Assembly (NCBI RefSeq): GCF_000316575.1 | Contig: NC_019682.1 | Location: 6,621,501-6,685,500, forward strand | Origin: Calothrix sp. PCC 7507 | GTDB lineage: Bacteria > Cyanobacteriota > Cyanobacteriia > Cyanobacteriales > Nostocaceae | Direction of reading: 5' to 3' | DNA length: 64,000 bases | Part shown: in pieces, positions 28,678-37,480 of the stretch | Position numbering within the stretch: the first letter of the stretch is position 1 | Layout: each line of letters starts with the position of its first letter | Program-made: the position numbers and the translations under genes | The notes under the pieces: generated by a model | Database searches by the model: none | What the model was told of the DNA's origin: nothing | What the model saw: the letters and a program-made list of their open reading frames with translations, nothing else

Positions 28678-29073
28678 ATGCCTCGTCAAAAACGCACACC
28701 CCGCATTCTCGAAAAAGCTGAATTAAGAGCCTCTGGCTTAAAAGCAATTGATTCCAGTATGGATTTTGGAGATAATCGCAACTTAGAAACTCTCACCCAA
28801 ATAATTGGGCAATTACGCAGCAAGATTAATGCTTATAATACTGCTCTCACTGTGATTGACTCTTCTAAAACCGAGATTCAAGAATTAGAAAAAACTTTAG
28901 GTGATCTCACCGACAAAATGCTGATTGGAGTTGCGTTTAAATATGGCAAAGACAGCCGTGAATATGAGATGGCGGGTGGTGTTCGCAAAAGTGAACGCAT
29001 CCGCAGAAGCTCAACCAGTCGCATAAAAAATGTTGCAGCAGAAACATCCCCTGAAACTCCTCAAACGGCGTAA
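28678..29073 (+). CDS. Conserved cyanobacterial protein of unknown function with coiled coil
   Basis: 131 residues. Basic N-terminus (PRQKRTPRILEKAELRASGL), a central coiled coil (NLETLTQIIGQLRSKINAYNTALTVIDSSKTEIQELEKTLGDLTDKMLIGVA), a conserved motif KYGKDSREYEMAGGVRKSERIR and a low-complexity tail. The spacing and the ATG at 28678 with AGAGGAG upstream support a real gene. I recall close relatives in many cyanobacteria but no assigned role; the basic, coiled character would suit a nucleic-acid- or structure-associated protein. It is isolated, with 1.5 kb of repeats upstream. Confidence 0.7.
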   Translation: MPRQKRTPRILEKAELRASGLKAIDSSMDFGDNRNLETLTQIIGQLRSKINAYNTALTVIDSSKTEIQELEKTLGDLTDKMLIGVAFKYGKDSREYEMAGGVRKSERIRRSSTSRIKNVAAETSPETPQTA

Positions 29074-29496
29074 TTAATGAAGAGTGCTGAGTTCCGAGTG
29101 CTGAGTGCTGAGTTAAAAAGACCACCCACGTCCCTTGCGCGTCTCCGACAGGAGAGGGGTGGGGTATCAACCAACTCCTGTATTAAAAGATTCCGCTTAA
29201 CATCGGGTGGGGCATTTACCAAGTGCAAAAGTACTGAGTACCCGTTAATTTACTCAGCACTCAGGACTCAGCACTCAGTACTGAGTATAGTAAACCCGGA
29301 TCTGACTTGTGTGTACACCATAGTTGAGTGGAGCGGGATAGTCGCGATTAGGCATAGGCTAAACAGGTAACTTATTCCCCATCCCCCATACCCAAAAACT
29401 CCATCCACCAGAGGATGGAGTTTTTTATCTCAGTGCCTGATTGCAATAAAAAACTAAATCTCCTAGGGTAAATACATAACCCTTGGCAAGAGAATC
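29074..29496. repeat. Repeat DNA between two genes, including an IS-type end
   Basis: GAGTGCTGAGT-type tandem words occur at 29082-29115 and, inverted, at 29255-29285 (CTCAGCACTCAGGACTCAG). ACTTGTGTGTACACCATAG at 29305-29323 differs by one base from the right end of the IS at 3784. No second end is adjacent, so it is a remnant or belongs to a short non-autonomous element. Confidence 0.6.
29394..29425. terminator. 13-bp hairpin with flanking A- and T-runs
   Basis: AAAAACTCCATCC (29394-29406) pairs exactly with GGATGGAGTTTTT (29413-29425) around ACCAGA, and one more T follows. It can end transcription in either direction and separates the aldo/keto reductase from the upstream gene. It shares the leading word CATACCCAAAAACTCCA with the hairpin at 5419. 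Confidence 0.7.
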
Positions 29497-30495
29497 ATGA
29501 CCACAGAAAATAGAATTGAGCCTCGCCAACTCGGCTCCATAGGCCCCTCTGTTTTTCCGCTGGCTCTGGGATGTATGGGCATGTCGGGTATGTATGGTGC
29601 GACAGACGACAATGAAAGTATTGCGACCATTCATGCAGCCCTCGAAACCGGTGTCACACTGTTAGATACTGGTGATTTCTATGGCAGTGGGCACAATGAG
29701 ATACTGATTGGCCATGCGCTCAAAGACCGCCGAGATAAAGCTTTGCTCTCGGTGAAGTTTGGTGCTTTGCGTAGTCCTGATGGCGGATGGACTGGTTTTG
29801 ATGGGCGTCCAGCAGCGGTGAAGAACTTTGTTGCTTATAGTCTTAACCGCCTGGGAGTAGATCATATTGATATTTACCGCCCTGCACGCTTAGATCCGCA
29901 GGTTCCCATTGAGGATACTATTGGGGCGATCGCTGATTTAATTAAAGCTGGCTATGTCCGATACATCGGGCTATCGGAGGTGGGCGTAGATACCATCCGT
30001 CGCGCCCACGCTGTCCACCCTATCAGTGATTTACAAATCGAATACTCTCTGATTAGCCGTAGTCCTGAAACCGAGATATTTCCCGTTCTGCAAGAACTTG
30101 GCATTGGCGTAACTGCTTATGGTGTGCTTTCACGAGGGCTATTGAGTGGTTCTATTCCATCTACTCAGGGTGATTTCCGTGCCAACTTACCACGCTTTAG
30201 TGGAGACAATCTGGCTCAGAATCAGCGCCTTGTGGAAGAGTTAAAGCAAATTGCACAAGAGAAAGGAGTTCGTCCTTCACAGTTAGCGATCGCTTGGGTA
30301 CTCGCTAAAAGCAAAAATATTGTACCAGTCATCGGCGCACGCAAGCAGACTCAACTTGCCGAATCTCTGGCGGCTGTGAGTGTGAACCTCTCCCCAGCAG
30401 ACTTGACTCGCATCGAAGAGGTAATTCCTCAAGATGCGATCGCTGGTAGCCGTTACGATCAACACCAGATGCAGATGCTGGACAGCGAAAAGTAA
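29497..30495 (+). CDS. Aldo/keto reductase family protein lacking the catalytic histidine
   Basis: 332 residues folding as an AKR TIM-barrel: GxxxxxLGCMGMS near the start, LLDTGDFYGSGHNE with the catalytic Asp57 and Tyr62, Lys87 in LLSVKFG, and the NADPH-binding end ARKQTQLAESL. The strand that normally ends with the fourth catalytic residue (LYQxHRxD) reads IDIYRPARLD, with Ala130 (bases 29884-29886) in place of His. Either the enzyme uses a different mechanism or reduces a special substrate. It opens the catabolic island, about 500 bases before the FMN monooxygenase. Terminator-like hairpin just upstream. Confidence 0.85.
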   Translation: MTTENRIEPRQLGSIGPSVFPLALGCMGMSGMYGATDDNESIATIHAALETGVTLLDTGDFYGSGHNEILIGHALKDRRDKALLSVKFGALRSPDGGWTGFDGRPAAVKNFVAYSLNRLGVDHIDIYRPARLDPQVPIEDTIGAIADLIKAGYVRYIGLSEVGVDTIRRAHAVHPISDLQIEYSLISRSPETEIFPVLQELGIGVTAYGVLSRGLLSGSIPSTQGDFRANLPRFSGDNLAQNQRLVEELKQIAQEKGVRPSQLAIAWVLAKSKNIVPVIGARKQTQLAESLAAVSVNLSPADLTRIEEVIPQDAIAGSRYDQHQMQMLDSEK

Positions 30496-31002
30496 TTAGT
30501 CTGATTTAACCCGTAATAGGTGAAAGCTGCCCAATAACCAGGGTGAGAAAAAGGTTTGGACTCTCGACAAAAAGATTCCAAATTTTTTTTTGCTTGATAA
30601 ATCAATTTGCCGATTTAGCGCCAGCGCAAACAGTTAGTTTGCAATACTTAATATTAGAGAAACTAATTGTTAGTGTATCATGCAATTGTGGTTTGCAGCA
30701 CATATTTTTTTGTCTATATTGTGTAAGCTCTATGTGCTGAGTAAGAATACTGCATAAATTTATGGATATTCGAGCGCCAAGCAGCAGTGTCGCTAGTTCT
30801 GCTTTGGTTAACCGATGGTTGCAGCAATAAAAAATTGGAGAATTTATTTTTTGGAGTTTCCCTAGTAAACCGAAAAGTTTTTTAGAAACCATACCATATC
30901 AGCATTTCAACCAACGATGTTCAGCGAAATTCAGGCGATCGCTATTCATCGACGTTGTGATACGGATTTTTACGTAGATTTCCGCAGACAAGAGAAAAGC
31001 AT
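30496..31002. other. Gene-free interval before the monooxygenase gene
   Basis: About 500 bases, AT-rich in the middle. No credible coding frame; those present lack sites and resemble nothing. One HIP1 site (about 30935) and a short GA-rich leader (AAGAGAAAAGCAT) before the monooxygenase ATG are the only features. Confidence 0.4.
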
Positions 31003-32367
31003 ATGAGTCTAACACGCAAGTTTCGTTTAGGTGCATTTATTCAAGCTACCGGACATCATGTGTCTTCCTGGCGACACCCTGATTCACAAGCAGATGCTGG
31101 ACTGAATTTCGAGCATTACAAAGAAATTACCCAAACAGCCCAACGCGGCTTATTAGATGCAGTTTTTCTAGCGGACAGCCCAGGAGTCTGGGGTGGCGCT
31201 CCAGAAACTCAATATCGGAATGGGAAAATTGCCCATTTCGAGCCTGTCACTCTCTTCTCAGCCTTGTCCTCTGTCACTGAAAATATCGGCTTCATAGCCA
31301 CCGCCTCCACCACCTATGAAGACCCCTACACCCTGGCACGGAAGTTTGCCTCCCTGGACTATTTGAGCAAAGGTCGGGCTGGCTGGAATGTAGTCACCAC
31401 AGGCAATGAGAATGTGGCTCAGAATTTTGGATACGACCAACACCCAGAACACAGCCAGCGTTATGAACGCGCTGAAGAGTTTGTGCAAGTGGTGCAAGGA
31501 CTGTGGGATAGCTGGGAAGACGATGCCTTTATTCGTGATAAAGAATCTGGTGTTTATTTCGATCCCAACAAACTGCATACATTGAACCACAAGGGCAAAC
31601 ATTTTGCTGTTAAAGGCCCTTTGAATGTTGGGCGTCCACCCCAAGGCTACCCGGTAATTGTCCAGGCTGGAGCCTCCGAAGCCGGACGGGACTTGGCCGC
31701 GCGGACTGCGGAGGTAATTTTCACCGCCAATCAAACCCTAGCGGATGCCCAGGAATTTTATGCTGATATTAAAGGTAGGCTAGCGCAATATGGGCGATCG
31801 CCAGATGATCTCAAAATTATGCCTGGGGCTTTCCCCATCATTGGCCGCACCGAAGCAGAAGCTCAAGAAAAGTACGAATTTTTGCAATCGTTAATCCATC
31901 CCGATGTCGCCTGGGGCATTTTAAAGACTTATTACAAAGGTGTTGATCTGTCGAAATATTCCCTGGATGATGTAGCGCCTGAACTACCCAACGACACCAA
32001 CGCTAACAAAAGTCGTCTCAAACTAGTTAGAGATTTAGCTACTCGTGGGACTCTCACACTGCGCCAGTTGTATCTGTCTCTGGCTACTGCAAGAGGTCAT
32101 CGCACCATCCTTGGTACTCCCGAAACCATAGCCGATCAGTTAGAAGAATGGTTTAACAACGGTGCGGCTGATGGCTTTAATATTATGCCGCCAATCTTAC
32201 CCACAGGGTTGGATGACTTCGTTAATTTGGTCGTTCCCGTCCTGCAAAAACGTGGATTGTTCCGGACTGAATACGAGGGTAGTACCTTGCGTGAAAACCT
32301 GGGTTTACGTCGTCCGGGTAATAGTTTTGCTGCCAAAAAAGTGAATGAGAAATTGGTCTTGGCGTAA
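31003..32367 (+). CDS. FMN-dependent monooxygenase of the NtaA/SnaA/DszA family
   Basis: 454 residues, a luciferase-like TIM-barrel flavin monooxygenase. Diagnostic stretches are LGAFIQATGHHVSSWRHPDS, FLADSPGVW, ASTTYEDPYTLARKFASLDYLSKGRAGWNVVTTGNENVAQNFG and PLNVGRPPQGYPVIVQAGASEAGRDLAART, all typical of the nitrilotriacetate/dibenzothiophene-sulfone monooxygenase group. These use FMNH2 from a separate reductase, which is not visible nearby. Substrates in the family are amino-polycarboxylates, sulfones or sulfonates. Placed before an amidohydrolase and an FAD oxidoreductase on the same strand. Confidence 0.9.
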   Translation: MSLTRKFRLGAFIQATGHHVSSWRHPDSQADAGLNFEHYKEITQTAQRGLLDAVFLADSPGVWGGAPETQYRNGKIAHFEPVTLFSALSSVTENIGFIATASTTYEDPYTLARKFASLDYLSKGRAGWNVVTTGNENVAQNFGYDQHPEHSQRYERAEEFVQVVQGLWDSWEDDAFIRDKESGVYFDPNKLHTLNHKGKHFAVKGPLNVGRPPQGYPVIVQAGASEAGRDLAARTAEVIFTANQTLADAQEFYADIKGRLAQYGRSPDDLKIMPGAFPIIGRTEAEAQEKYEFLQSLIHPDVAWGILKTYYKGVDLSKYSLDDVAPELPNDTNANKSRLKLVRDLATRGTLTLRQLYLSLATARGHRTILGTPETIADQLEEWFNNGAADGFNIMPPILPTGLDDFVNLVVPVLQKRGLFRTEYEGSTLRENLGLRRPGNSFAAKKVNEKLVLA

Positions 32368-32668
32368 TTAGGTTTTTGCAAGATGGTTAAGCCACACCTT
32401 TTAAAACGTAGCTTCTGTAGATCCCCTCCCTACAGAACCTGAAAATCTGGCGGTGCTGATTGATGGGATGAATTTTGTCTCACGCATAGACGCGGAGCGG
32501 CTTCCCGCAGGGTAGGCGCAAAGACATAAAGAATCTACCTTTAGTCTTGGGTAAAAATCTCAATTCATCCCGCAAATATGCAACGCCAAAAATCTTTGTC
32601 ATTTCGCATTTGTAAATACAAAAGACAAATGAGTGCTGGAAAAACCTCTAATTTTAAAGGAAAAAAAC
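32368..32668. repeat. Repeat between the monooxygenase and amidohydrolase genes
   Basis: TGGGATGAATTTTG (about 32464) and CAATTCATCCC (about 32559) form inverted arms around a GC-rich block (CATAGACGCGGAGCGGCTTCC) of a dispersed family, so a palindromic repeat has settled inside the island. AAAGGAAA just before 32669 is the binding site for the next gene. Confidence 0.5.
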
Positions 32669-34195
32669 ATGACTGAATATAGCCGCTTAAAGACCTCGCC
32701 CTCTGCTGCAATCAGAGCCACCCTGGATTATCCGGTAATTGACACTGACGTTCACACCAATGATTTCACCCCAGCTTTTGAGGATTACATTGCTAATTAC
32801 GGCGGTGCAAAACTTGTAGACGAATTACGCAAAACAGAAGCTTCCCGCCTCAACTCTAAGACTGACGGTAAAGACTGGTATCAACAAACTCCTGAAGAAC
32901 GTCAATACAACCGCACCATCCGCTCACCTTGGTGGGCGAGAGTCACCAAAAACACCCTAGATTTGGCAACTTACACCCTCCCTGCACTGTTATATGAGCG
33001 TCAGGCAGAGCAGGGATCAGACTATTCGGTGCTGTTTCCCAATAATGTCCTAGCACCTGCGGGAGCTAGTCCAGAGAACCGTCAAGCACTGCACCGTGCA
33101 GTCAACCACTATCATGCTGATATCTATCGTAAATATAGCGATCGCCTGACACCAGTGGCTGGCATCCCCTTAACTACTCCCCAAGAAGGCATTGAGGAGC
33201 TAGAATTTGCCGTGAATGTACTAGGTTTAAAAGTCATTAATATTACTGGTGGTGTGAAACGACCGATTAAGGCGATCGCTGACAAATATCCAGCAGATAA
33301 ATTCCCCGAAATCGCCAAATATGCTTCCTATATCGACTTCTACGGACTAGATAGTGAATACGACTACGATCCCTTCTGGGCTAAAGTCGTCGAACTAGGT
33401 GTACCCGTTACTACCCATTACGGCAGTCAAGGTTGGACTGGACGCTCCTCCATCAGTAACTACATGAACAACCACATCGGTCACTTCGCCGATGGTTCCC
33501 AAGCATTTGCCAAAGCGTTGTTCTTTGGTGGTGTGACCAAGCGGTTCCCACAGTTGCGCGTTGGGATGCTCGAAGGTGGCGCAGATTGGGGCGCTCACGT
33601 CTACATTCACCTAGTGGATCGCTTCTCAAAACGCAATCTCAAGGGACTGCAAAACTACAACCCAGACCTGACGAACTCTGATGAGTTGTTCGAGTTGTTT
33701 GAGCGCTTCGGTGGGGATATTACTGAAGGATATTCCCTCACCAAAGAAGAATTGACCAAGAGCGTACTGGGTTCCTCCTTCAGCCGTCATAGCCGCTCAC
33801 CAGTGGGTAAGGAATTAGAGGATTTTGCAGCAGCCGGCATTGAAACCATTGAAGACATCCGCGATCGCTGGGTGAACAGTTTCTTCTTTGGTTCCGAGTC
33901 CGACGATCGCACCATCGCCGCCGCCTTCAACGACAAAGCTAATCCCTTGGGCGTGAAAATCAACGCCATCTATTCCTCTGACGTTGGTCACTGGGATGTG
34001 CCCGATCTCACCTCCCCACTAGCTGAAAGCTGGGATCTCGTCAAAGAAGGCGTGATTTCCGAAGCCGACTTCAAGGCATACGTATTCGCTAACCCCTACA
34101 AGTTCTACACCGAAGCCAACCCCAATTTCTTCAAGGGTACAGCGATCGAATCTCAAGTAGCTCAAGTTGAATCCCCACAATTAGCAGTGGTATAG
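32669..34195 (+). CDS. Amidohydrolase family protein (ACMSD-like, amidohydrolase 2)
   Basis: 508 residues from ATG 32669, which has AAAGGAAA in front; an in-frame start 36 bases upstream lacks a site. The N-terminal strand VIDTDVHTNDF gives the metal-binding D-x-H pair seen in this branch. VAGIPLTTPQEGIEELEFAVNVLGLKVINITGG, PVTTHYGSQGW, GVTKRFPQLRVGMLEGGADWG and YSSDVGHWDVPD follow in the order of the amidohydrolase-2 barrel, the last Asp being the usual catalytic one. Such enzymes hydrolyse or decarboxylate acyclic or aromatic acids. The gene sits between two oxidoreductase genes and probably acts on their product or substrate. Confidence 0.85.
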   Translation: MTEYSRLKTSPSAAIRATLDYPVIDTDVHTNDFTPAFEDYIANYGGAKLVDELRKTEASRLNSKTDGKDWYQQTPEERQYNRTIRSPWWARVTKNTLDLATYTLPALLYERQAEQGSDYSVLFPNNVLAPAGASPENRQALHRAVNHYHADIYRKYSDRLTPVAGIPLTTPQEGIEELEFAVNVLGLKVINITGGVKRPIKAIADKYPADKFPEIAKYASYIDFYGLDSEYDYDPFWAKVVELGVPVTTHYGSQGWTGRSSISNYMNNHIGHFADGSQAFAKALFFGGVTKRFPQLRVGMLEGGADWGAHVYIHLVDRFSKRNLKGLQNYNPDLTNSDELFELFERFGGDITEGYSLTKEELTKSVLGSSFSRHSRSPVGKELEDFAAAGIETIEDIRDRWVNSFFFGSESDDRTIAAAFNDKANPLGVKINAIYSSDVGHWDVPDLTSPLAESWDLVKEGVISEADFKAYVFANPYKFYTEANPNFFKGTAIESQVAQVESPQLAVV

Positions 34196-34295
34196 AAAGG
34201 GAGTGTGGGGAGATGGGGAGATGATAAAAAAGCTTCCCACCCTTCCATACTCCCTACACCTCCCACCCTCCCCCATGCCCCATTCCCCAAAAGAT
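34196..34295. repeat. Short palindromic repeat between the amidohydrolase and FAD oxidoreductase genes
   Basis: GGGAGTGTGGGGAGATGGGG (34199-34218) and the C-rich arm CCCTACACCTCCCACCCTCC (34252-34271) are related in inverted orientation. The repeat would put a hairpin in any cotranscript; frames through it are artefacts. Confidence 0.5.
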
Positions 34296-35738
34296 ATGAC
34301 AACAACGACTGACCCCGATTTCGGCGCTCGTGAGGCACTACGCCTCATTGGCCCTGACCCAGAGAACTGGGTGAGCGATCGCCCAGGCATAGACCACAAC
34401 GTCACCATAGTGGGTGGTAGCGGCTCCGGTAGCGTTTTCGCATTTGCCCTACGACGCGCTGGCATCGGCCGCGTAAAGGTGATTGATGCGGCTGAGGACG
34501 AGTCCCATGCAGGCGTGTGGCTCAATCGAGCGCGGATGAACAAGCTACGCACACCGAAGAACCTTCCCGGCCCTGAACTAGGCATTCCAGAACTGTCTTT
34601 TCAAGCATGGTATGAGGCGCGTCACAGTGCTGAAGCCTACGCAGCGATCGACCGCATCCCCCGGTTGCTGTGGGCTGAGTACCTCAGTTGGTATAGGCAT
34701 TTCCTGGGTATCCAGGTGCGTTACCAGACAAAGCTGGTGCGGGTTGAGCCAGTTGATGGTTTCTTTCGCTTGCACCTAGAGGTAAACGGTGTCCCACAGG
34801 TAGAGACTACACGCAAGATTATCTTTGCCAACGGTGTGGCTGGCACTGGTGGCCCCTACATACCGCCAGTACTAGCTGACTTATCGCGTACATTGTATGC
34901 ACACACCGCCGATGCCATCGATTTTACAGCACTGCGCGGTAAGACTGTGGCAGTGCTGGGTGCAGCGGCTTCAGCTTTCGATGCCGCTGGGGTAGCACTA
35001 GAATCGGGAGCCAAGGCAGTACACCTGTTCGCACGGCGGCAGGCGATCGCATCTCTGCCTATAAATCGTGTGCGGGGTTATCCTGGTGCTTACAACAATT
35101 ATCCCGAACTGCCTGATGCAGCCCGCTGGTTCCAAGCTTGGCGCTTTCGTCAAGTCGGTTCTACACCACCACCGGATGCAATTCAAAGGGTAGTCGCTTT
35201 CTCCAACTTCTACCTGCACCTGTCCGCAACCTGGAAAACAGCGCAGTCAAGGGGCGATCGCATAGTTGCCCAAGTGAACGATGATGTATTTGAATTTGAT
35301 TTTGCGATCGCTGGTACTGGTTACTTTGTTGACCCCACAAAGCGCCCAGAACTAGCCGATTTTAATAAGCATATTGCACTGTGGCGCGATCGCTACCAGC
35401 CACCAGCCGACCAGCGTGACGACGATCTGGGAACACACCCCTATCTCGGTAGTGCCCACGAATACTTAGAAAAAGTACCTGGCACTGCACCCTACCTGAA
35501 GGACATTCACGTCTTCAACCCAGCAGGTTTCGTCAGCTTCGGCCTGCCAATCGGCGACGTACCCAGCATCCGCCGTGACGTACCTGCGATCGTATCGCGT
35601 ATCAGCCATGACTTATTCTTCAGCGACTGGGAGCAGCACGAAGCCCGCATCACCAGCAACAAAATCGCCCCGGACTTTGAAGACTCACTGTACGCCGCCG
35701 CTGTTTGGCAACAACCCGCCAAAGTTGCAGTTAACTAA
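34296..35738 (+). CDS. FAD/NAD(P)-binding oxidoreductase, flavoprotein monooxygenase-like
   Basis: 480 residues from ATG 34296; further upstream starts lie in repeat DNA. Two Rossmann loops are seen: VTIVGGSGSGSVFAFALRRAGIG, an atypical first FAD loop, and TVAVLGAAASAFDAAGVALESGAKAVHLFARR, the NAD(P) loop. The layout (FAD loop, about 170 residues, NAD loop, then AGTGYFVDP) resembles Class B flavin monooxygenases or lysine/ornithine hydroxylase-like proteins, but the FxGxxxHxxxW signature is not seen. It follows the amidohydrolase by a 100-base repeat and is followed by an alpha/beta hydrolase, all on one strand. Confidence 0.75.
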   Translation: MTTTTDPDFGAREALRLIGPDPENWVSDRPGIDHNVTIVGGSGSGSVFAFALRRAGIGRVKVIDAAEDESHAGVWLNRARMNKLRTPKNLPGPELGIPELSFQAWYEARHSAEAYAAIDRIPRLLWAEYLSWYRHFLGIQVRYQTKLVRVEPVDGFFRLHLEVNGVPQVETTRKIIFANGVAGTGGPYIPPVLADLSRTLYAHTADAIDFTALRGKTVAVLGAAASAFDAAGVALESGAKAVHLFARRQAIASLPINRVRGYPGAYNNYPELPDAARWFQAWRFRQVGSTPPPDAIQRVVAFSNFYLHLSATWKTAQSRGDRIVAQVNDDVFEFDFAIAGTGYFVDPTKRPELADFNKHIALWRDRYQPPADQRDDDLGTHPYLGSAHEYLEKVPGTAPYLKDIHVFNPAGFVSFGLPIGDVPSIRRDVPAIVSRISHDLFFSDWEQHEARITSNKIAPDFEDSLYAAAVWQQPAKVAVN

Positions 35739-35854
35739 GTAAATGTTCGTAGTAATGACTGAAGTCCTTGATTTTTAAGCACTAAAGTGCTTACTACGAA
35801 CTGCCATGACAGAAATACTTTCCTCCATACCCAAATCATTTAGGAGTCACAACT

Positions 35855-36508
35855 ATGCCCGTCGAACATATCAGCAATGGTTCTTTACCTTATCTTTTCT
35901 CACCTGTCTCTGAAAATGCCAACCAATCGGCACCGCTCGTATTGTTTTTACATGGAGCGCGCGATCGCGGCACTGATCTAAATACACTACTGAAATGGGG
36001 TTTACCTCGTTTCGTGGACGCATCAGCCCCGTTACCTTACGTCTTTGCAGCCCCCCAGCTTCCTGAAGAACAAACCTGGGTAGAGCGCGAAGCAGATGTG
36101 ATTGCGTTGCTAGATCATCTCATCGCTTCCCAGCCCATAGATCCATCGCGTGTAATTATATCTGGGTTCAGCTTAGGTACAGCTGGGGCTTGGCATATCG
36201 CCGCTTCCCATCCTGGGCACTTCGCTGGTTTGGTAGCCGTTTCCGGCCGTGTACCCAAGACATTAGAAGCAACCCAACTAGCTGCACTCAAAGAAATTCC
36301 CATCCAAATATTTCAAGGTGGCAAGGACGAAAAACTGCCGATTGAGGATACACAGCAAATTGTTGATACCTTGCGCGGATTAGGGGGAACAGTAGATTTT
36401 ACTCTACTGCCTGATGGCGATCATTTTATTGCCGATGAAGTATACGGCGACCCGAAATTGCAACAATGGCTGGTTTCACAGAGCCGCCGCGCATCTGTAG
36501 CTGTCTAA
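35855..36508 (+). CDS. Alpha/beta hydrolase (dienelactone hydrolase/carboxylesterase-like)
   Basis: 217 residues. HGARDRGTD provides the oxyanion area, ISGFSLGTAGAWHIA the nucleophilic serine in GFSLG, GGKDEKLPIED the acid and LLPDGDHFIADE the histidine, giving a full catalytic triad in the expected order. Small soluble members of this group hydrolyse carboxyl esters or lactones. AGGAGT (35841-35846) precedes the ATG. It is the fourth of the consecutive plus-strand enzyme genes and would suit a final hydrolysis step. Confidence 0.85.
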   Translation: MPVEHISNGSLPYLFSPVSENANQSAPLVLFLHGARDRGTDLNTLLKWGLPRFVDASAPLPYVFAAPQLPEEQTWVEREADVIALLDHLIASQPIDPSRVIISGFSLGTAGAWHIAASHPGHFAGLVAVSGRVPKTLEATQLAALKEIPIQIFQGGKDEKLPIEDTQQIVDTLRGLGGTVDFTLLPDGDHFIADEVYGDPKLQQWLVSQSRRASVAV

Positions 36509-36652
36509 TCGATGTTTCAACGGGTCGCAGTGAGGAAGATTAGTATCAGATTGAAACAAACTGATGAAAATTTCCATTTCCAGGTTTGACCTGGAAATGT
36601 AGTCAAAACGACTGTGGTGCAATTCAGATGCCTTGGCTAGTTAATATTGCCA

Positions 36653-37441
36653 TTATGTAGCTGGCTTGTGATTCGCTAATTTAAATGCTGACAACAATAG
36701 AATTACACCCAAGATTACATACAACCAAGAACTTGCTACATACCTTAAAAGGTTGCTGCCAATGAATGCTCCTAGTATTGAACCAGTTGCCATTGAAATA
36801 ATAAACTTTTGCTCTGATTTTACTTCTTGCAGTCGTTGCTGACTTCTATATTTAAATAAACCCATGATGATTGTGGGAATGCTGATTGCAAGACTCAAAC
36901 TTCCTGCCAATTTGATGTCAATTGCAAACACCATAATAATGGTAGGGATAATCAACTCACCACCTGCGACACCAAGCATACTGCTGAATATCCCAATGAC
37001 AATTCCTGCTACAAAACCAATACCAATTCTTAGTAAGTTTGGCAGTTGCCAACTCTGAAAACTGAAAATGAGATTATGACCAATCAGTACAAAACTCAAG
37101 AAAAATAGAAACGCGACAACAACACGATTTAATGTTTTTTCGTTGATTCGGGTTGCATAGTTAACTCCAACATAAGAGCCAATAAGAGAGCCTGCCAGAA
37201 TGTTAATGATTACTGTCAGGTTGTCCAAAACATTCTCCAAACCAATAATGCCACTGCGAAAAATGAATGAAAAGATTACACTAACGAGGCTCACAATGAG
37301 ATTGATAATAATTGCCTGTAGAGTTCGATAGTTAAAAATGCTCACTAAAACTGGTAAGCGAAACTCTGCACCACCCAAACCAATTAGTCCGCCGAGAATT
37401 GCAACCAAAGCACCCCAAGCAAAAGCCCAAATATTTCGCAT
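36653..37441 (-). CDS. TauE/SafE family sulfite/organosulfonate exporter
   Basis: 262 residues with about eight hydrophobic segments and the duplicated glycine-rich motifs of the family (ALVAILGGLIGLGGAEFRLPVL at the start and GIFSSMLGVAGGELIIPTIIM in the second half). TauE/SafE carriers export sulfite, sulfoacetate or similar anions. Location next to a DszA/NtaA-type monooxygenase suggests removal of sulfite freed from an organosulfur substrate, an inference from context. It diverges from the second aldo/keto reductase with only 39 bases between the ATGs, so they probably share a control region. Confidence 0.88.
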   Translation of the reverse strand: MRNIWAFAWGALVAILGGLIGLGGAEFRLPVLVSIFNYRTLQAIIINLIVSLVSVIFSFIFRSGIIGLENVLDNLTVIINILAGSLIGSYVGVNYATRINEKTLNRVVVAFLFFLSFVLIGHNLIFSFQSWQLPNLLRIGIGFVAGIVIGIFSSMLGVAGGELIIPTIIMVFAIDIKLAGSLSLAISIPTIIMGLFKYRSQQRLQEVKSEQKFIISMATGSILGAFIGSNLLRYVASSWLYVILGVILLLSAFKLANHKPAT

Positions 37442-37480
37442 TTAAATCTCACACCTAACAAATGCATTGAGAACAATTTT

